From assembly GCA_963693365.1 (NCBI GenBank), contig CAVNZM010000009.1:2852001-2916000 (forward strand): a stretch of DNA of 64,000 bases, in the 5' to 3' direction. The position numbers and the translations under genes are program-made. Source of the stretch: Amoebidium appalachense (taxonomy: Eukaryota; Ichthyosporea). Shown here one piece after another: positions 11,542 to 25,584 of the stretch; the first letter of the stretch is position 1; every line of letters starts with the position of its first letter. The notes beneath the pieces are model-generated. The model was not told the origin of the DNA. It saw only the letters and a list, made by a program, of their open reading frames with translations, and searched no databases.

Positions 11542-13462
11542 AAATGCCTTACTCACGGATACGGAGGAGAGAATTTGTGGATACCTAAGATATTTTATAG
11601 TTTTCCCCCTTATACTTGTTGAGAACCGATACATAAAATACTCTTTAAACACATTACTATGATAATTTGTATAATATATAGCTTGTTTATTGTTTGTTTG
11701 GTGTCGTAAATGGGCTTTGTTTTGGAACTGCTCTTTCAAAGATCTGTCAGTGTCAAAAAAATTTCAACAGCACGGGGTGACGGGGGGTCTGCCGGGCCTT
11801 GTTTTTAGCACCAATCAGCAATTGTTCTGGCACTTGTCTCAGAGCAGTGTAAAACATCCGTTTGTTTACATCGAATAATCTTGGGACGTTGGGACCTGGT
11901 GCCATAAGTCGTAACCGATAATAACGGCCGCTCACAGATGTCCGCAACTTCACATAGGCACCTATCAAGTGCATAAAAATGACAAAAATAACACAAAAAA
12001 CTTTTTCCTAGGTCAATGAGGAAAGTATTGTATTGATAGTGATACGGTACATTAAATTCTTTGGTCACCATAAAACTTGCCAATCTACCGAAGTTATTTG
12101 AATGTTTACATGTGCGGGCCAATGATTGGTCCTTTGAGCCCGCCAATCGCTGAGCCTGCTTGTTAACCACTGTCAGAGCCCTATTGTACCAACTTAGTGC
12201 GCACTTTTGGGTTTCAAACTTTCATGATATGAATATTCTCTTCTCATTTATTATAGTGATATAGCGACTTGTACTATCAAACGTTTGATATTACAGGAAA
12301 TACAGAAGTCTGGGTCCCTGAATAACCATTAAAATATTCGATTGTAGGAGATACTTCAAGCAGCTCCCCGCCAATAGCCACTCGAGTTTGAGTCCGATTG
12401 GCAAAATTTGAATTGCCTGCTTTCCCTGACCTTACAAAGGCTTACTTTATTACAGATGGACATAGAATAAGCAATTTACAACTCTTCTACTGTAAATATA
12501 GATAATAAGTTAGTCCTTTCCGCTATTCACCACTCTCTTTGCATATGCCGGATGTGGGGAATTCGAAGTCATGTACTACAGGGATGATATGGGGCAATCA
12601 TATGCATCCCGAGGGATGTCGCATTCTTGTTTGCTGTGCTTCTTGAAGACGCCGGGCAACACGCCGGTCGGGTCTGCAGTTCATGATGGTCAGTCTATGC
12701 ACGTTGTTTGGAAACTCATAAAAACTTTGCAACCGTTTGTGCAGGCTTTCATATGAGCGTGGCATGGGCTACAAACCCAAACCACTGAGTTATGTACACA
12801 AACACGTGCAGCATGCCATTGCTACAAAGTTGCATATGTAAGATTCCAAAGTCACCTTGCCGGGTCCGGGCTGGAAGGAAAGAATTAGAAAAATGTGACG
12901 GTCGTGATTTATGATGACTGGTTGCCAACGGGGCCAAGGCACCTCTTGATCATGAAGGTCGCCGGATCCAGTCAGCTGGCCATGGTAGCTGACGGTCCTG
13001 CCAGGTGCATGCTGAACCGTCAGTCTCAGGTCAGCCTGTGCAGGTGGTGGTGATGGTGGTGGTGGTGGTGGTTTGGTGGTGGTGGTGGTGGGGGGGGGGG
13101 GGGGGGGGGAGGGGGGGGAGGGAGGAGCTGGAGGGAGGGGTGTTTTGGAGGGCAGCTGCAGAGCTTCCTGCCAGACTGCGTAACCCACAGTGTAACCCAC
13201 ATGAAAATACCATAGCCGGAATTTATCCCGTGTCGAAGGTTAGCCGCTGGTAGTTTTGAAGTATTTAGCCCCAAAAGACCTTGCGAAGATGGAATTATGT
13301 CAGAGTATTAGTTGAAACTTGCAATAAATAAACTTGGCGTATATGTTGAATATATGGAGTCCAAATTTTATGCAGTTTGCTTAGTAACCTTTAGGGGGAA
13401 GGGACAAGGAATCTTAATGGCCTGATCCATACAGACTTGAAGTGACGCTGGGGGATGGGGAT

Positions 13463-13493
<31 letters not shown>

Positions 13494-13980
13494 GGGGAGG
13501 AGGGGGGGGGGGGGGGGGGGGGGGAGGGGGAGGGAAGGGGGGAGGAGGGGAGGAGGGGAGGAGGGACTTCATTATGGATGTGGGCAGATCATTGCAGAGG
13601 GGATGGGGAAGACTGCATCGTGGACACAGCACATACTGTAACAACTGTATGCCATTGGTCGATTAAATTTTAGCATAATAATTCGAGGGAGAACTCCGAG
13701 GGGCATGGGTGTGGGAAACCCGTTGTAGGGGTGTGCCGATCCATCGAATCTGTCAATTTTATTCATGGCAGCGCTACTGGGAGTGCACGAGGGGCAAGAT
13801 GGCGGGGAGGAGAACCGCCCAACATTTTTTTTTCTTCGCTGATTACTGGTAGACTTTCTTCCATAACAATGTGTGCATGTTTGTGTATGGGTGCGTGTGT
13901 GGGTGGAGAGGAGGGGGGGGGGGGGGGGGGGGGAAGGGGAGGAGGGGGTGGGGGTGCAGCAAGGGAGGGGAGGGAAGCAC

Positions 13981-14019
<39 letters not shown>

Positions 14020-14362
14020 TGGACTCTGAGGAGGAATAGTTACTGCAGCCTAGAAGCTGTGTATTGCGATTGGGACGGTGTATTTCAACGATACAGCGCT
14101 ATATATGGCAACTGTGTTACCTGATACCAATTAGAAATTCCCCTAAATCTTAAAAGTTAATAATACTATCATTGTGAACCTGGCTAAACAAGACAAACAA
14201 GTAAGTATTCTATATTAGGGTATGTATTTAGCTCAGCCAAAAATAGATCTAGAACTATCTAGCTCAGCCAAATAAGATCTCTGAGCTCTAGAGTGAAAAC
14301 GGTGGCGAGATATTCTATGTGGAGAATTTTTGCTGTTTGGCTAAGAGACATCAGCACTAAAT
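11542..14362. other. Long spacer, no confident gene
   Basis: Mostly unique AT-rich sequence (11542-12780 and 14050-14362). A weak exon-like stretch on the minus strand at about 12840-13210 next to (TGG)n is not supported enough to call. G-rich tracts lie at 13478-13565 and 13911-14018. Confidence 0.5.
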
Positions 14363-15887
14363 TTAGATATTTGTTGGTCCAGGAACATGGGTACTAGAAG
14401 AATTCTCGGTGTGCACATTGTCCATTTTAGCCAACCGTGCGCATAAGTCTGCAAGTTGCACACTTAACTCCTTTATCAACTTTTCATCTCTATTGGCCGT
14501 TTCATCTAAGGAGATCAACTCTCTCATTAAACTTTCGTCATCAGGGAATTTCGCCAAATCCTCGTTATATTTTTCCGTTTCCATTTCCGAACTACCTGAC
14601 GCTTTCCCACTGGTCTGTTGGCTGGTTTTCCGTTTTTCGGGTTCGGATTTCGGTAAATTTGAAGATGACGGGTGTGCAGTTGCGTTTTGCGTCGTTGTGA
14701 GCATGGATCCGGCCCAACTTTGCAGTGGTTTGGCCCACAGTGCTTTGACGTCTAATTAATAGCCTTGGCAGGAAGTAGATGGTCAGGGTGAAGAGCGTGG
14801 AGAAGGTGAGTCCCAGGGTAAGAATTAGGTGCCTGTCGGTTGGAGATAGTGTCAAGTGGTCAGAGAACATGTATAAAATTTCCGTAATGTATTTATATAA
14901 GGGAAATGAGATATGATAGAGCGAGATATACGGGGATATATATGACCTGGCTTTAGCGAAAGGGGGAAAAATAGAGTTTATAAAGTGACATGGTGTCCCT
15001 TTGAGGTTTTTTTTGCGCGCAAGACAAAGACTTCGTTGGGAAGGTGGGCGGGTAAGAAAGGGGGGGGGGGGGGGGGGGGGGGGTGGAAGGGGGGGGGGGG
15101 GACGGGGGGGGGAGGAAGGGGGGAGGGGAGATGGACACAATCCTGCATAAAACGGTAGAATGAGGTGGCTGAAGCAGAAGAACTGGGGTATAGGGGAAGA
15201 AAGTGGGGTTATGGGGTTGGGGAGGAGGGGGCTGAGGGTAGGGGACGGGGGGTGGGGGCGGTGGGGAGGGAGGGAGGGGGTATGCATTAGATGGTTGGAA
15301 ACATGGAGGAGGAGACACCAAAATACAAAACACAAAACCTCACAAAATAAAACCCCGAAATCAATAGCCGGGGGGGGGGGGGGGGGGGGGGGGGGGGAGG
15401 AGAAGGGGGGGAAGGGGATTTCTACTTGTGGGTGTCTTCTGGAATCACAAGCATCATAGAACCAACAACGGCTGTAATGATGAGGGCATTTCCGCCCAAC
15501 ATCAAAAGTGCTCTTGGCTCCCCATTTCCGGTTTTTGAACCCCCCCTGCACGGAAAACGCACCCGCCAGACTAGAAACGAGCAGGAAGAGGTTGTATATT
15601 GCAAGAACGAGGAACGGAGCCCCGCTCAAAGGGGCGGTCTCAAGAGATTCGAGGGGTATGGGGAGAACACGCAGGTGGGGTTTCATGGCGGCGACAGCGT
15701 CGTATGGAATTCGAATCGTTACTTCTGATTGGGTGGGCTTAGGGGGGCTTATACCAAGGAAAATTCCAATGAGCAGAATTTCAATCCACGAGAGTAATGA
15801 TAATTAGAGTGGTAGCTGTGGGGGTGGATAGAACAGACCGTCACTTGACTCTTTCCCCCTTCCTGTCGCGGTACACCGTTGGTATCT

Positions 15888-15921
<34 letters not shown>

Positions 15922-17334
15922 TAATTTGTTAATTGGAAAGATCTGCAATCTGATGCAACTTATTTCCAAGTGAAGTAATTATGCATAATCCCAGATACTC
16001 AGCCCTGCTGAGCTCTAACGTGGAAGAAATAAATCTATACAGCCCCCCTTCCCCCCCCCTCCCCCTGTCCCCCACCCACCCTCACCCGCCAAGCCAGTCT
16101 ATGTCTCGTTTTTGGTCTGAGAGTTCATTTTCCGCTGTCGAGCTCGGGGGTTTCACTCTCCTCCCTCCCTCCCCCCCCCCCCCCTACCCCCCCTCCCCAC
16201 CCCCCACCCCCACCCCCCACCATCTCTTATCACTCTAAATGCAACATAGGCCCTCGATGTGGGTGGGAAGAGAATCATGTCAGGGGAAACGTGTTGACGT
16301 GTACCAAGGGGGGTGTCAGGGTTGGTGATAATGGCCCAATCATGAATGGAGAATGGAGAAGAAGGGGGACGAGTCCCGGACGACTGGGGGGGAGGGGGGG
16401 GGGGGGGGGGAAGGGGAAAAGGGGGTTTACAGTGTTGAGATAGAGGGGTGGTGGGAGGGGTGGGAGGGGGGAGAAGGAGGGGGGGGGGGGTGGGGGGAGG
16501 GGGGAGGAGGGGAGGGGGGTCAGTGTGTGTCTGACGTACCTTGGCAAGGAAACATGAGAACGTAAGGCCCCAGCCCAAAAAGAAAATTGCAAATCCAGCC
16601 GAGATTCTGGGGGTCTCAATAGGGCCCGGGAAAATTAAGATGCTTATGTTCAAGATACATAACCCGAGAGTGATACCAAAAAAAACCGCGGGTGGGCCGG
16701 CTGCTTTTATGGCTGGTCTATTTTTCATTGCGAGAATGGCACCCCCCACCAATATGGATAAAACCCCAGCTACACCTGAAAAAGTGCACATTGCTATGGT
16801 GAGGGGGGTTCTTTGTTCGGGATATCTGCATGAAATTTGGTTGGGCGATTTCGCACGTACAGTCGAAAGAGTGTTTTTGGTATCGCGGCAAATTTTGTCG
16901 CCATTTCCGTCCGTTTTCCATTCGTAAGTTAACGATTGAAGCCCGGTGGTGGGGTCACATTTTCCTTGCAAAATTTCAAGATGGTCTGAATAAGTGCATT
17001 CGGCGAGGAACAAGTAATCGATCTCCTTGCATACCGCCTCTGTACCTCTCTCGATTGATTGGTTGTTGTGCAACATGTCGTATAACATTCTACGGATGGG
17101 GTTTGTCTCGTAAATTTCGTTGAGGGAGGTGGGGGGTCCAAACGGTTGGCCCAGAATTAAGTTTCTGTAGCGGGTGACTTGGAAGATCATGTCATAGTTG
17201 GAACCTGTATTGTTCTGTGTGTGTGTGTGTGGGGGGGGGGGGGTTTGAGTGTGTGTGTGTGTGGGGGGGGGGGGTTGAGTGTGTGTGTTTGTGGGGGGGG
17301 GGGGGGGGGGGGAGGGGGGACGGGGGGTGGGGGG

Positions 17335-17452
<118 letters not shown>

Positions 17453-17848
17453 GGTGTGGGGGGGGGTGGGGGTGGGGGTGAGGGGTGGGGGGGATAGGGT
17501 GGGGCAGTTGCGAGAAAGAAATTGGGAATCACTGTGCGAGGATAAGTTCTGTTGATGGGGTGGGAAAAGAAGAGAAGGTGTCCTCATAGTTAAATGGAAG
17601 TTGGATGCCAGAAAGTGTGGTGTGTTTGGGGGGAGGGGGGGGAGGGGGGGGGAGGGGGCTTTTAGGGTCTGAAGGTGTTCTGTTTGTATTGTTTGCGTCG
17701 GAAAGGTGGGGTTAGGAGGGGGAGGGGAAGAGAGGGGGGGGGGGGGGGGGGGGGGGGGGGAGGGGGAGGGGGGAGAATGGGGAGAGTAAGAGGGAGTCTG
17801 AGAGCGGAAGGGAGGGTGTATTAATGACTTTAAAATATGATTCAGTTT

Positions 17849-17952
17849 CAAATGCTCTACATAGTTTTCCTAGGCTAAATTACTGTTGCAAAAACAAGGT
17901 CAAATGCTCTACATAGTTTTCCTAGGCTAAATTACTGTTGCAAAAACAAGGT
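17849..17952. repeat. Perfect 2 x 52-bp tandem duplication
   Basis: The unit starting CAAATGCTCTACATAG occurs at 17849 and again at 17901 with no differences visible, which indicates a recent duplication inside the receptor intron. Confidence 0.9.
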
Positions 17953-18127
17953 CCTAATCAATCAGTCCTCTTTTTTGGTGGGGAGGGAGGGGGGAGGGAC
18001 GGAGAATGGGAGGGGGAGGATGGAAAGAATGAGGAGGAGATGGGGATCGAGACGGGGGAAGGAAGAGAGGGGGAGAGGGGGAAAGAATAAAAGGGGTGGA
18101 GGGAAAGGGGGGGGGGGGGGGGGGGGG

Positions 18128-18313
<186 letters not shown>

Positions 18314-18331
18314 TTTATTAGAAACCGCTAG

Positions 18332-18369
<38 letters not shown>

Positions 18370-18993
18370 ACGCGAGAGAGAGAGAGGTCGGGGCGAAGAG
18401 GGGAGAGGGGGAGGGGGGGGGGGGGGGGGGGGGGGGGGCACGTACCCAGGGTGCAGACTCAGGCCAAACCCCTTGTAGTTCTTGCCACGGCAATTGACAT
18501 ATTGAGCGCAGCAGCCAATCCGGTGAGGTGTCCCCTCACGTGACCTGCAAATTGCACCAATGACTCGATGGCGGCCCATGCTAGGTCCTTCGCTGTGGAA
18601 TTTGTGATTGCGACTATATAACCAAATAAGGTGTTGCGATCTCCCGGGGCCATACCGATCTTGATGCCGTTCTTGGATTTGATTGGACGATCCATGGATC
18701 GGAATCTCATACCGTACAGGGGGCGGTCGTCGTCGCTGTCCGGGTAGGAGACTGGAACGGTTGTTCCACCCTCGGCCCACAAGTCTTTAACCCCGCTCCC
18801 GTATATGTCTTTGTTGATTAGACCTGCAAGGGTAGAGTATATAGAGATGTGGTTAGAAACTTTACGTGTGACCATAGTTAGTACTCAGTCAAAATGCATA
18901 TGCAACGAAGCAGGGAGAGAAAGTTGAAGGGTGGTGGCTTGGGAGGCAGAGTGTAGGGAAGAGGTAAGAAGGTGGGGATGGGGGGGGGGGGAG

Positions 18994-19028
<35 letters not shown>

Positions 19029-19752
19029 TACTAGAATTGAAACCAAGAAGGGGGTGTGAATGAATACGATGATGTATCGTTCGAAACTTTGCAGCTCTGA
19101 GTGTTCTGATGAGTGAAGATGCCTGTCCCCCCTTCTTTTCTCCTTCCCAGCCCCCCATCCCCCCCCCCCCCCCCCCCCCCCCCACCTCCCCCCCTCCCCC
19201 CTCCCCCCGTCGTCGCCGACACTTTCCCCTCTAATTTACACTCGGTTGGGGCACCTTCTATGCTCTCGCTTTCGTTCGTTTCGAGGAATAGTAAAATGTG
19301 CGAAAAGGGTTAGAGGGGAGGAGGCGGGGATGGGTGAAGAGAGGGGTGGGGTGGGTGGACGGGTAGGGGGGTGGGGGGTGGGGGAGGGGGGTGGGGGGAG
19401 GGGAGGGGGGAGTCAGCGGGGGGCAGGCGAGAAGGTACACATGGTTGGAGACGGAGAGCGGAGGGAAGAGTGGAAAGAAACGTGACGAGGAGGAAACAAG
19501 GGAGGGAGGATGAAATATTGGGGGGGAAAGTCGACGTAGGTGCAGAGAGGGGAAGGGGGGGAGGGGGGAGGTCTGGAGAGGGAGAGAGGGGACGGACAGG
19601 GAGGGGAAGGGAGGGATGGGGGGGGGGGGGGAGGGGGGGGGGAGGGGGGGAGGGGGAAGAGAGAGAGAGAGAGAGTGTGTGTGTGTGAGTAAGAGAGATT
19701 GGGTACTGTAAGAGAGAGCGGGGCGAGGCCGAAAAGGAGGGGAGCGAAAGAG

Positions 19753-19787
<35 letters not shown>

Positions 19788-20239
19788 GCACAACCTTCAC
19801 TTATCATCACACCAAATGTGTCTCTGATCCGATTGCGAAATCCATCCGTAGTCAAGGCGCACGCATATTCGCTCTTTCCGTTGGTACTCAACTTAAACAT
19901 GGGCTCTGCAATCGCTTGCTGATCGGAAAATGTAATCGAATTTAGGAGCATTAACTCCTCCACATAGCCGGGATCGAATTCGATTACAGGTTCGCCTCGC
20001 CGATCGGGATCGTCACCAATTTTCCTGGCGGCGTTTAGGTAATCCTCCCACGTATACTTTAGGATTTTTGGTGGGGTTTGGCATTCCGCATCGTTGAAAG
20101 TACATTTGCGGGCTCCAAGGATGATCCGTTGAGTCCGAGTCGTTCGAAAGTGGTGGAATTGTACTCTAGCATCTGGGTGGGAAAGGGCCGGGGGGGGGGG
20201 GGGGGGGGGGGGGGGGGAGGGGGGGGGGGGGGGGGGGAT

Positions 20240-20354
20240 TAGAATGTGCTACAGATTGTGAACTTCGTGACATAATCGAATTGCGGAAAACAGAATGCAA
20301 ATTTTCCAGAGCATACACGAAGAGTAGGTATGATAAGCGGACTCCATTCTCCGT
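20240..20354 (-). mobile_element. SINE-like repeat, diverged copy
   Basis: In reverse complement: GGAGTCCGCTTATCATACC..., CATTCTGTTTTCCGCAATTCG, CTTCGTACTT-like and GCACATTCTAA, then C tract. The order of blocks matches the 3' half of the family, with many substitutions. It lies between receptor exons 2 and 3 and is bordered by C runs on both sides. Confidence 0.6.
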
Positions 20355-20385
<31 letters not shown>

Positions 20386-20605
20386 AGGGAGGGGGGGGGG
20401 GGGGGGGGGGGGGGAGGAGGGGCAAAATCATTTTGGGGAAGGAGGGGGTGTTAGGGGGGCGACCATGGATTTTGTTTGAAAATACAGTGCAATTAGGACA
20501 ATTGATGTGAATCGGAGCGCAAGTCTTTAGAAACCCAAAAACACCGTGCATAGTGCATAGTTCTCTTGGCGCGCGCGGCCGTGCGGATGGGGTTTTTTTT
20601 TTTTT

Positions 20606-20646
<41 letters not shown>

Positions 20647-21349
20647 CTTTGGTGCGTGAAGACAAAAAACAAAACAAAACAAAAAGCGCAGATTTATGAT
20701 ACAAACTTTAAAACCACGAAGAAAATCTTAACCGAAAAAACAGAAATCATTGAATAGGATTAATTGTCATGTTCATATTGTCCTACATACCTGCACACCA
20801 GCAATAATAGGAAGAGCAAACCATGCGTCCGGCCGACCCCGATATATCCGAACTGCGGAGAGCAGGATGTGACCGTTTGTAATCGTATTTGCAAATCGGT
20901 CGATATTACTTCCAGTTAAAATGGTCCACGTATTCCCGGCATTATTAAACCACGCTTCGATTGTTGGTGTGAGAGATTTCAAAACCCCGAGGGAACCCAA
21001 GGGAATAACCTCTGTGTCTGGGAGCATAACAACGTGTGGAAGAGGTATGTTTTTGTCGTTGTAGGTGCTCGGTTTGTGTAGTTTGCGGATGTGCGCGCGA
21101 CCGACGTTGTATACTTCGATGCGGAGAGGGTTGGAAGGGTTGCGAACGAGTGTGCGGCATACTCCGTTCTGCAAGTAAACAGGTAAGCTTCAAGTAAGAA
21201 CGTAAAACATTCTTTATGTCTTGTGCATTTTTTTTGAGAGAGCAGCTTTTTATACTGTTGGTTGAAAAACTCGTGCCATATTTCCCTCTTTTGCTCAAGA
21301 GTTCTGAGTTGCAGTTATTCCTCTCTTTAAAGAAGGGAAGGGAGGGATT

Positions 21350-21394
<45 letters not shown>

Positions 21395-22046
21395 TAGAGC
21401 TTAGGGTATGAGTTCCCCCCCCCTATAAAGCGTGTAAAAGACCCAAGTCTTGAAATCACGTAACATGATGTATTCAATATTAGATGCACACCGTTGAAAT
21501 AGGCACTACAGCTTCAAATTTACGTATTTGAGTATTAGGAAAGGGTTAAAGTAACTCGTGTAAATTTTTAACGCGATTTACGATTGCATCTATGAAGACT
21601 CGGAAAAGGGTTAATAGTTTGGGTACATTCGGTCTAACCTACCTGTGCCACCTTGACGAATTCCGTTTGGAACAGCTCCGTCCCAGTACGGTTAATCGGA
21701 TTCCACATAACCAAAGTCCTCATCTCCGGAGGGGGAGTCATTGGGTTAAACATTTCATTTACAACAACATATTTGAAAGCACAGGGGGCTCGCCAAGGTG
21801 AAGAAACAAAACTCTTCCTAATTTGAGTCCCGTTTTTGTCGTACGCATATACAACTGTCCTATTCTTACCACAGCAGCTAGTGTTCGTTATTTTCCATCT
21901 ATCAGGTAGACCCCAGGGAGGGGGTAGAGTACAGAGTTCTGTTGCCTGGCCGTTCCAATCCAAATCATGGGCGGGGCCACGCATTAGAGGTGTGGTGGTT
22001 AAGATGTTGTGTCCCAAAAGTATTGTGCAAGGCAGAAAAGGGGTGC

Positions 22047-23404
22047 CTGTGTGATAAACAGAAACAGGGATACTTGGAGCACAAAAAGGTTATTAGACTT
22101 CTGTAAATGTGCCATTCTCAGAGTAAGGTCCGAGGAGCTTTCTCAGACTGGGACGTGGAAGGGGTACAGGTTGGGTGGTGTATGCAGGTTGAAATAAACC
22201 GTTAATGAGAATGATTGAAAACGGATGCACTCTTGCAAATTATGTTGATTTTGGTGTGGCCGTAAACTAATTTATAACTAATAATGAAACTTTTAGCGGC
22301 TTGGCGGCCGAGGTTCAAATGGATGTGTGGTGGAAACCCGTATACAATACTCAGATGTTCACATTGCGCAAACTTACACTGGGCTATAGCTGTGCATGAT
22401 GATCTACACTGTACAATACCGTTCCATGAAGTGTACGATTGATGAACACACACGGTAATTTAAACTTAAAAAAATCCTTAAGTCAAGATGCACAGTCATA
22501 GTACTTAGAATACTAGCAATACGTGTCTTTACACTTCAAGGACACACGAGCCAAGTCTGTGGTGAGACTCCAAGAATGATTGTTAACCATCGATCAGCTT
22601 CGTCAACGGTTCGGTAGTCGCCCGGAAGGTATTTGCAAACAATGCTGACAGTAGTATACGGCGTGTGGAAAAATTTAGGAGCATATCCACACACAATCTG
22701 ATGATTGATATCATATTATTGTATGGCTTAAGCTTGATTAATTATGCTACGTAGTGCAGCTATATTTATAACGGTTAACTTAGTCTAACAGCACTAATAC
22801 TAAGTTACTTGTTAGTGTTAATAATACGTTTACTTAAGCTTAACTAGCTTCTCCTCCCCGAGTGACTCCTGTGGAGCCTATATGCCACCGAGGCACTATG
22901 TAGTCATTTAAGTGTAAGCCTTATAATCAGCCTCAGGGGACATGAAAACCGTGTCGGATACTTTTGAACAAAGACGTACTCAAGGGCGGGAGTGCTCTCA
23001 ATATCTCAATATTAGTAATCATTTAAATTAGAGAGCCTGACATTTGTTATCAGAAAGTATTAACGTAGTATTATATATTATATCGACGTATATCTGCCCA
23101 GAATAATTAGTTAGGCATCGGGTTCTGTCCAAATTTGTTGGCGCTCCTGCATGGCTTTGGCATTCCGAATCCGATACCAACATGGCATCTACTCGTGGTC
23201 CGATGCAGTATCGATATCTCACCTGATAATCAGCTGTGTGCCAGTTACAGTACCGTGTACGCGTGATCCCCAAGTGGCAGTGGCACTCAGTATGCATTAT
23301 ATATGAGTACTAGTAATATCATGCTGCTCATGTATGTACAGTGTCAATGTTTCAGTGCGTGTGCAGTCGACGAAATATCATGATGGCTGAGGGATTCTTC
23401 AAGT
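22047..23404. other. 5' flank of receptor copy 1
   Basis: Unique AT-rich sequence between the two divergent receptors. I see no coding exon, although a further upstream exon of copy 1 with the start codon may lie here. Confidence 0.4.
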
Positions 23405-23420
23405 TGTGTGCGTGAGTGTC

Positions 23421-23489
<69 letters not shown>

Positions 23490-23627
23490 ACGTGCGTGAG
23501 TCTCTGTGTATGTGTGCTAAGGTGTGTGTTCTCGCGTGCGCATGCGCACTCTCACCCGGCCGCGGGTGACTGTACTTGTGTGTGTGTGTGTGTGTGTGTG
23601 CGTGCCACGGTGTGTGTGTGCGTGCGT

Positions 23628-23668
<41 letters not shown>

Positions 23669-23709
23669 TGGTTGTGTAAACGTTTTTTTTTTTGTGTGTG
23701 TGTGTCTGT

Positions 23710-23772
<63 letters not shown>

Positions 23773-24130
23773 CGCGCTCGCGCGTGTGTGTGCGTGCCTG
23801 TGTGTGTGTGTGTGTTCTTGCGCGTGTGTACGTATACATGTGTTTGTGTGTGCACGTGTGTGTTAACGTTAACGTTCCCACGTGCCCGTGCGTGCACGTG
23901 TGCGTACATGCGCATATATATGTACGTGTGTGCGTACATGCGCATATATATGTACGTGTGTGCGTGAATGCACATATATATGTATGTCGGTGAGTACATG
24001 CGCATATGTATGTGCGTGTGTGCGTACATGCGCATATATATGTACGTGTGTGCGTACATGCGCATATATGTACGTGTGTGCGTACATGCGCATATATATG
24101 TACGTGTGTGCCCGTGCGTGCACGTGTGGA
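23405..24130. repeat. Alternating purine-pyrimidine block with a 30-bp minisatellite
   Basis: About 720 bases of almost strictly alternating R-Y sequence: (TG)n, (CG)n, TA steps. From about 23901 to 24107 it is organised as seven to eight units of 30 bases (TGCGTACATGCGCATATATA plus TGTACGTGTG), flanked on both sides by CCCGTGCGTGCACGTG. The long translated frames over it are repeat artefacts. Confidence 0.85.
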
Positions 24131-24169
24131 TATCATAATCACACTCACTAGTACTGGGTGTGTTTTCGT

Positions 24170-24224
24170 GTTGCCCGGGGGGTGGGGGTGGCCGGTGGGG
24201 AGGGGTGGCCATGTTTGCGTTTGT

Positions 24225-24270
<46 letters not shown>

Positions 24271-24351
24271 GGGGACTGAGGCCGGCCGGGAGGGAGCAGG
24301 GGGCGGAGATCTGGATGCACCAGGAGCTCGAGGGTCCGGAGGAGGCCCGGG

Positions 24352-24393
<42 letters not shown>

Positions 24394-25584
24394 AGAGGGG
24401 GGGGGAGGGGAGAGGCCAGGAGGAGGAGGGAGGGAGGGGTCATTTTTTGCCCGGAGCTTATCAGCATGTAAATAACTCTTACTGTTTTGGCTTTTACTCT
24501 CCTTGATCACACCTTTCTGGGAACCCTTTGTACATTCTTCATGGCTGGGTCGGGGACTGAACGCACCGCCAGAGCAAAATGATTGGTTCGGAGTGCATCA
24601 AAGATCCGATTGGTTGGCTAGGCATGTAAACAAACACTGATTATTCTCGATATCAAACTTATGCTTATCAAATCCCGCATTAAAAAAAATATATGCTAAA
24701 ATCATATCGAAAAACAAAGAAAAAGTGTTTGATTTTTGAAGGGTCTTTATTTTCCTTCAATGTAACATTTAGTAACAATGTTCATGGTGGTACTTTAATT
24801 CAATTCAAATAAAATCTGGATCTGGGTCCAGCCACCAAATGGCAGCCACCACGCGCAGGCAGGCGGCCGCGGACTGCGGTCACAGTGCGGTGCCCGGCAA
24901 ACTAATATTGAGTGAGGGTCTTGCCAAAGCCTTGGCCCGCTCCAGAGACCAGTAATCGGTCCCACGACCGCGTTGCTGCTACGCAATAGAACACGGTATA
25001 TATATCTAACATGTGTTATAATTATGCATATGTACCCGTTGCCATCCTCTCTTCCCCATCGGTCCTAGTACCAAGCTTGCGATGGAAGCTAGTGTACATG
25101 TCACGGTACACATACAATCAAGGCGGTGCATATATATTATTCCTACTTTTTTATTGTTATATAAAAGATATATATATGTACTATTGTAGCAGATCTACAT
25201 AGATCTCAGCAATATCGATCGAGCTCATGACATGCACCCGGCCGGATGCAGTGCTTGCTACATATCACCTGGCGCCACCAACTTAAGACTGCACAAGCAA
25301 TCCCATTGGTGTAAAAAGCACTAGCTAGCCTAGGGGCTTTCAAGGCAATCTAATCAAGCTCGACGTTCCAGAGTTCGAAACTGGGTTCCGTCTAGGCAGC
25401 TCCCAGGCTTCCGAAAAGAGCTAATGCCTTTCCCCTTTTTATTTCTGTTGGATTCCTAACGCATTGTACGGCCACACACGCACCGCGTTCCTCTGTCTAT
25501 TCGGCACATGCATGTCGACTGTCCCGGTGACGCTGTTGCAATCTCTGCCGTACGTGCACCACCAAACCAACGTGCCACTGCATC
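24170..25584. other. G-rich block and unique spacer before receptor copy 2
   Basis: 24170-24440 is a G-rich block with two G runs longer than 25. The rest is unique sequence with two ATTGG (reverse CCAAT) boxes near 24580 and 24610. No gene recognised. Confidence 0.45.

Noticed and set aside
12790-13210. Possible minus-strand exons (reading ADLRLTVQHAPGRTVSYHG between CACAG and GTGCCT)
   Set aside because: One exon-like stretch with splice-like edges but no recognisable domain and no in-phase partner exon; too weak to annotate as a gene.
23406-24467. Long open frames rich in Cys/Val or His/Thr (also at 1397-2038, 43080-43766, 49989-51293, 52599-53693, 57718-58848)
   Set aside because: They are translations of TG/CA repeats in introns or spacers, open on several frames at once, with no domain, start context or splice support.
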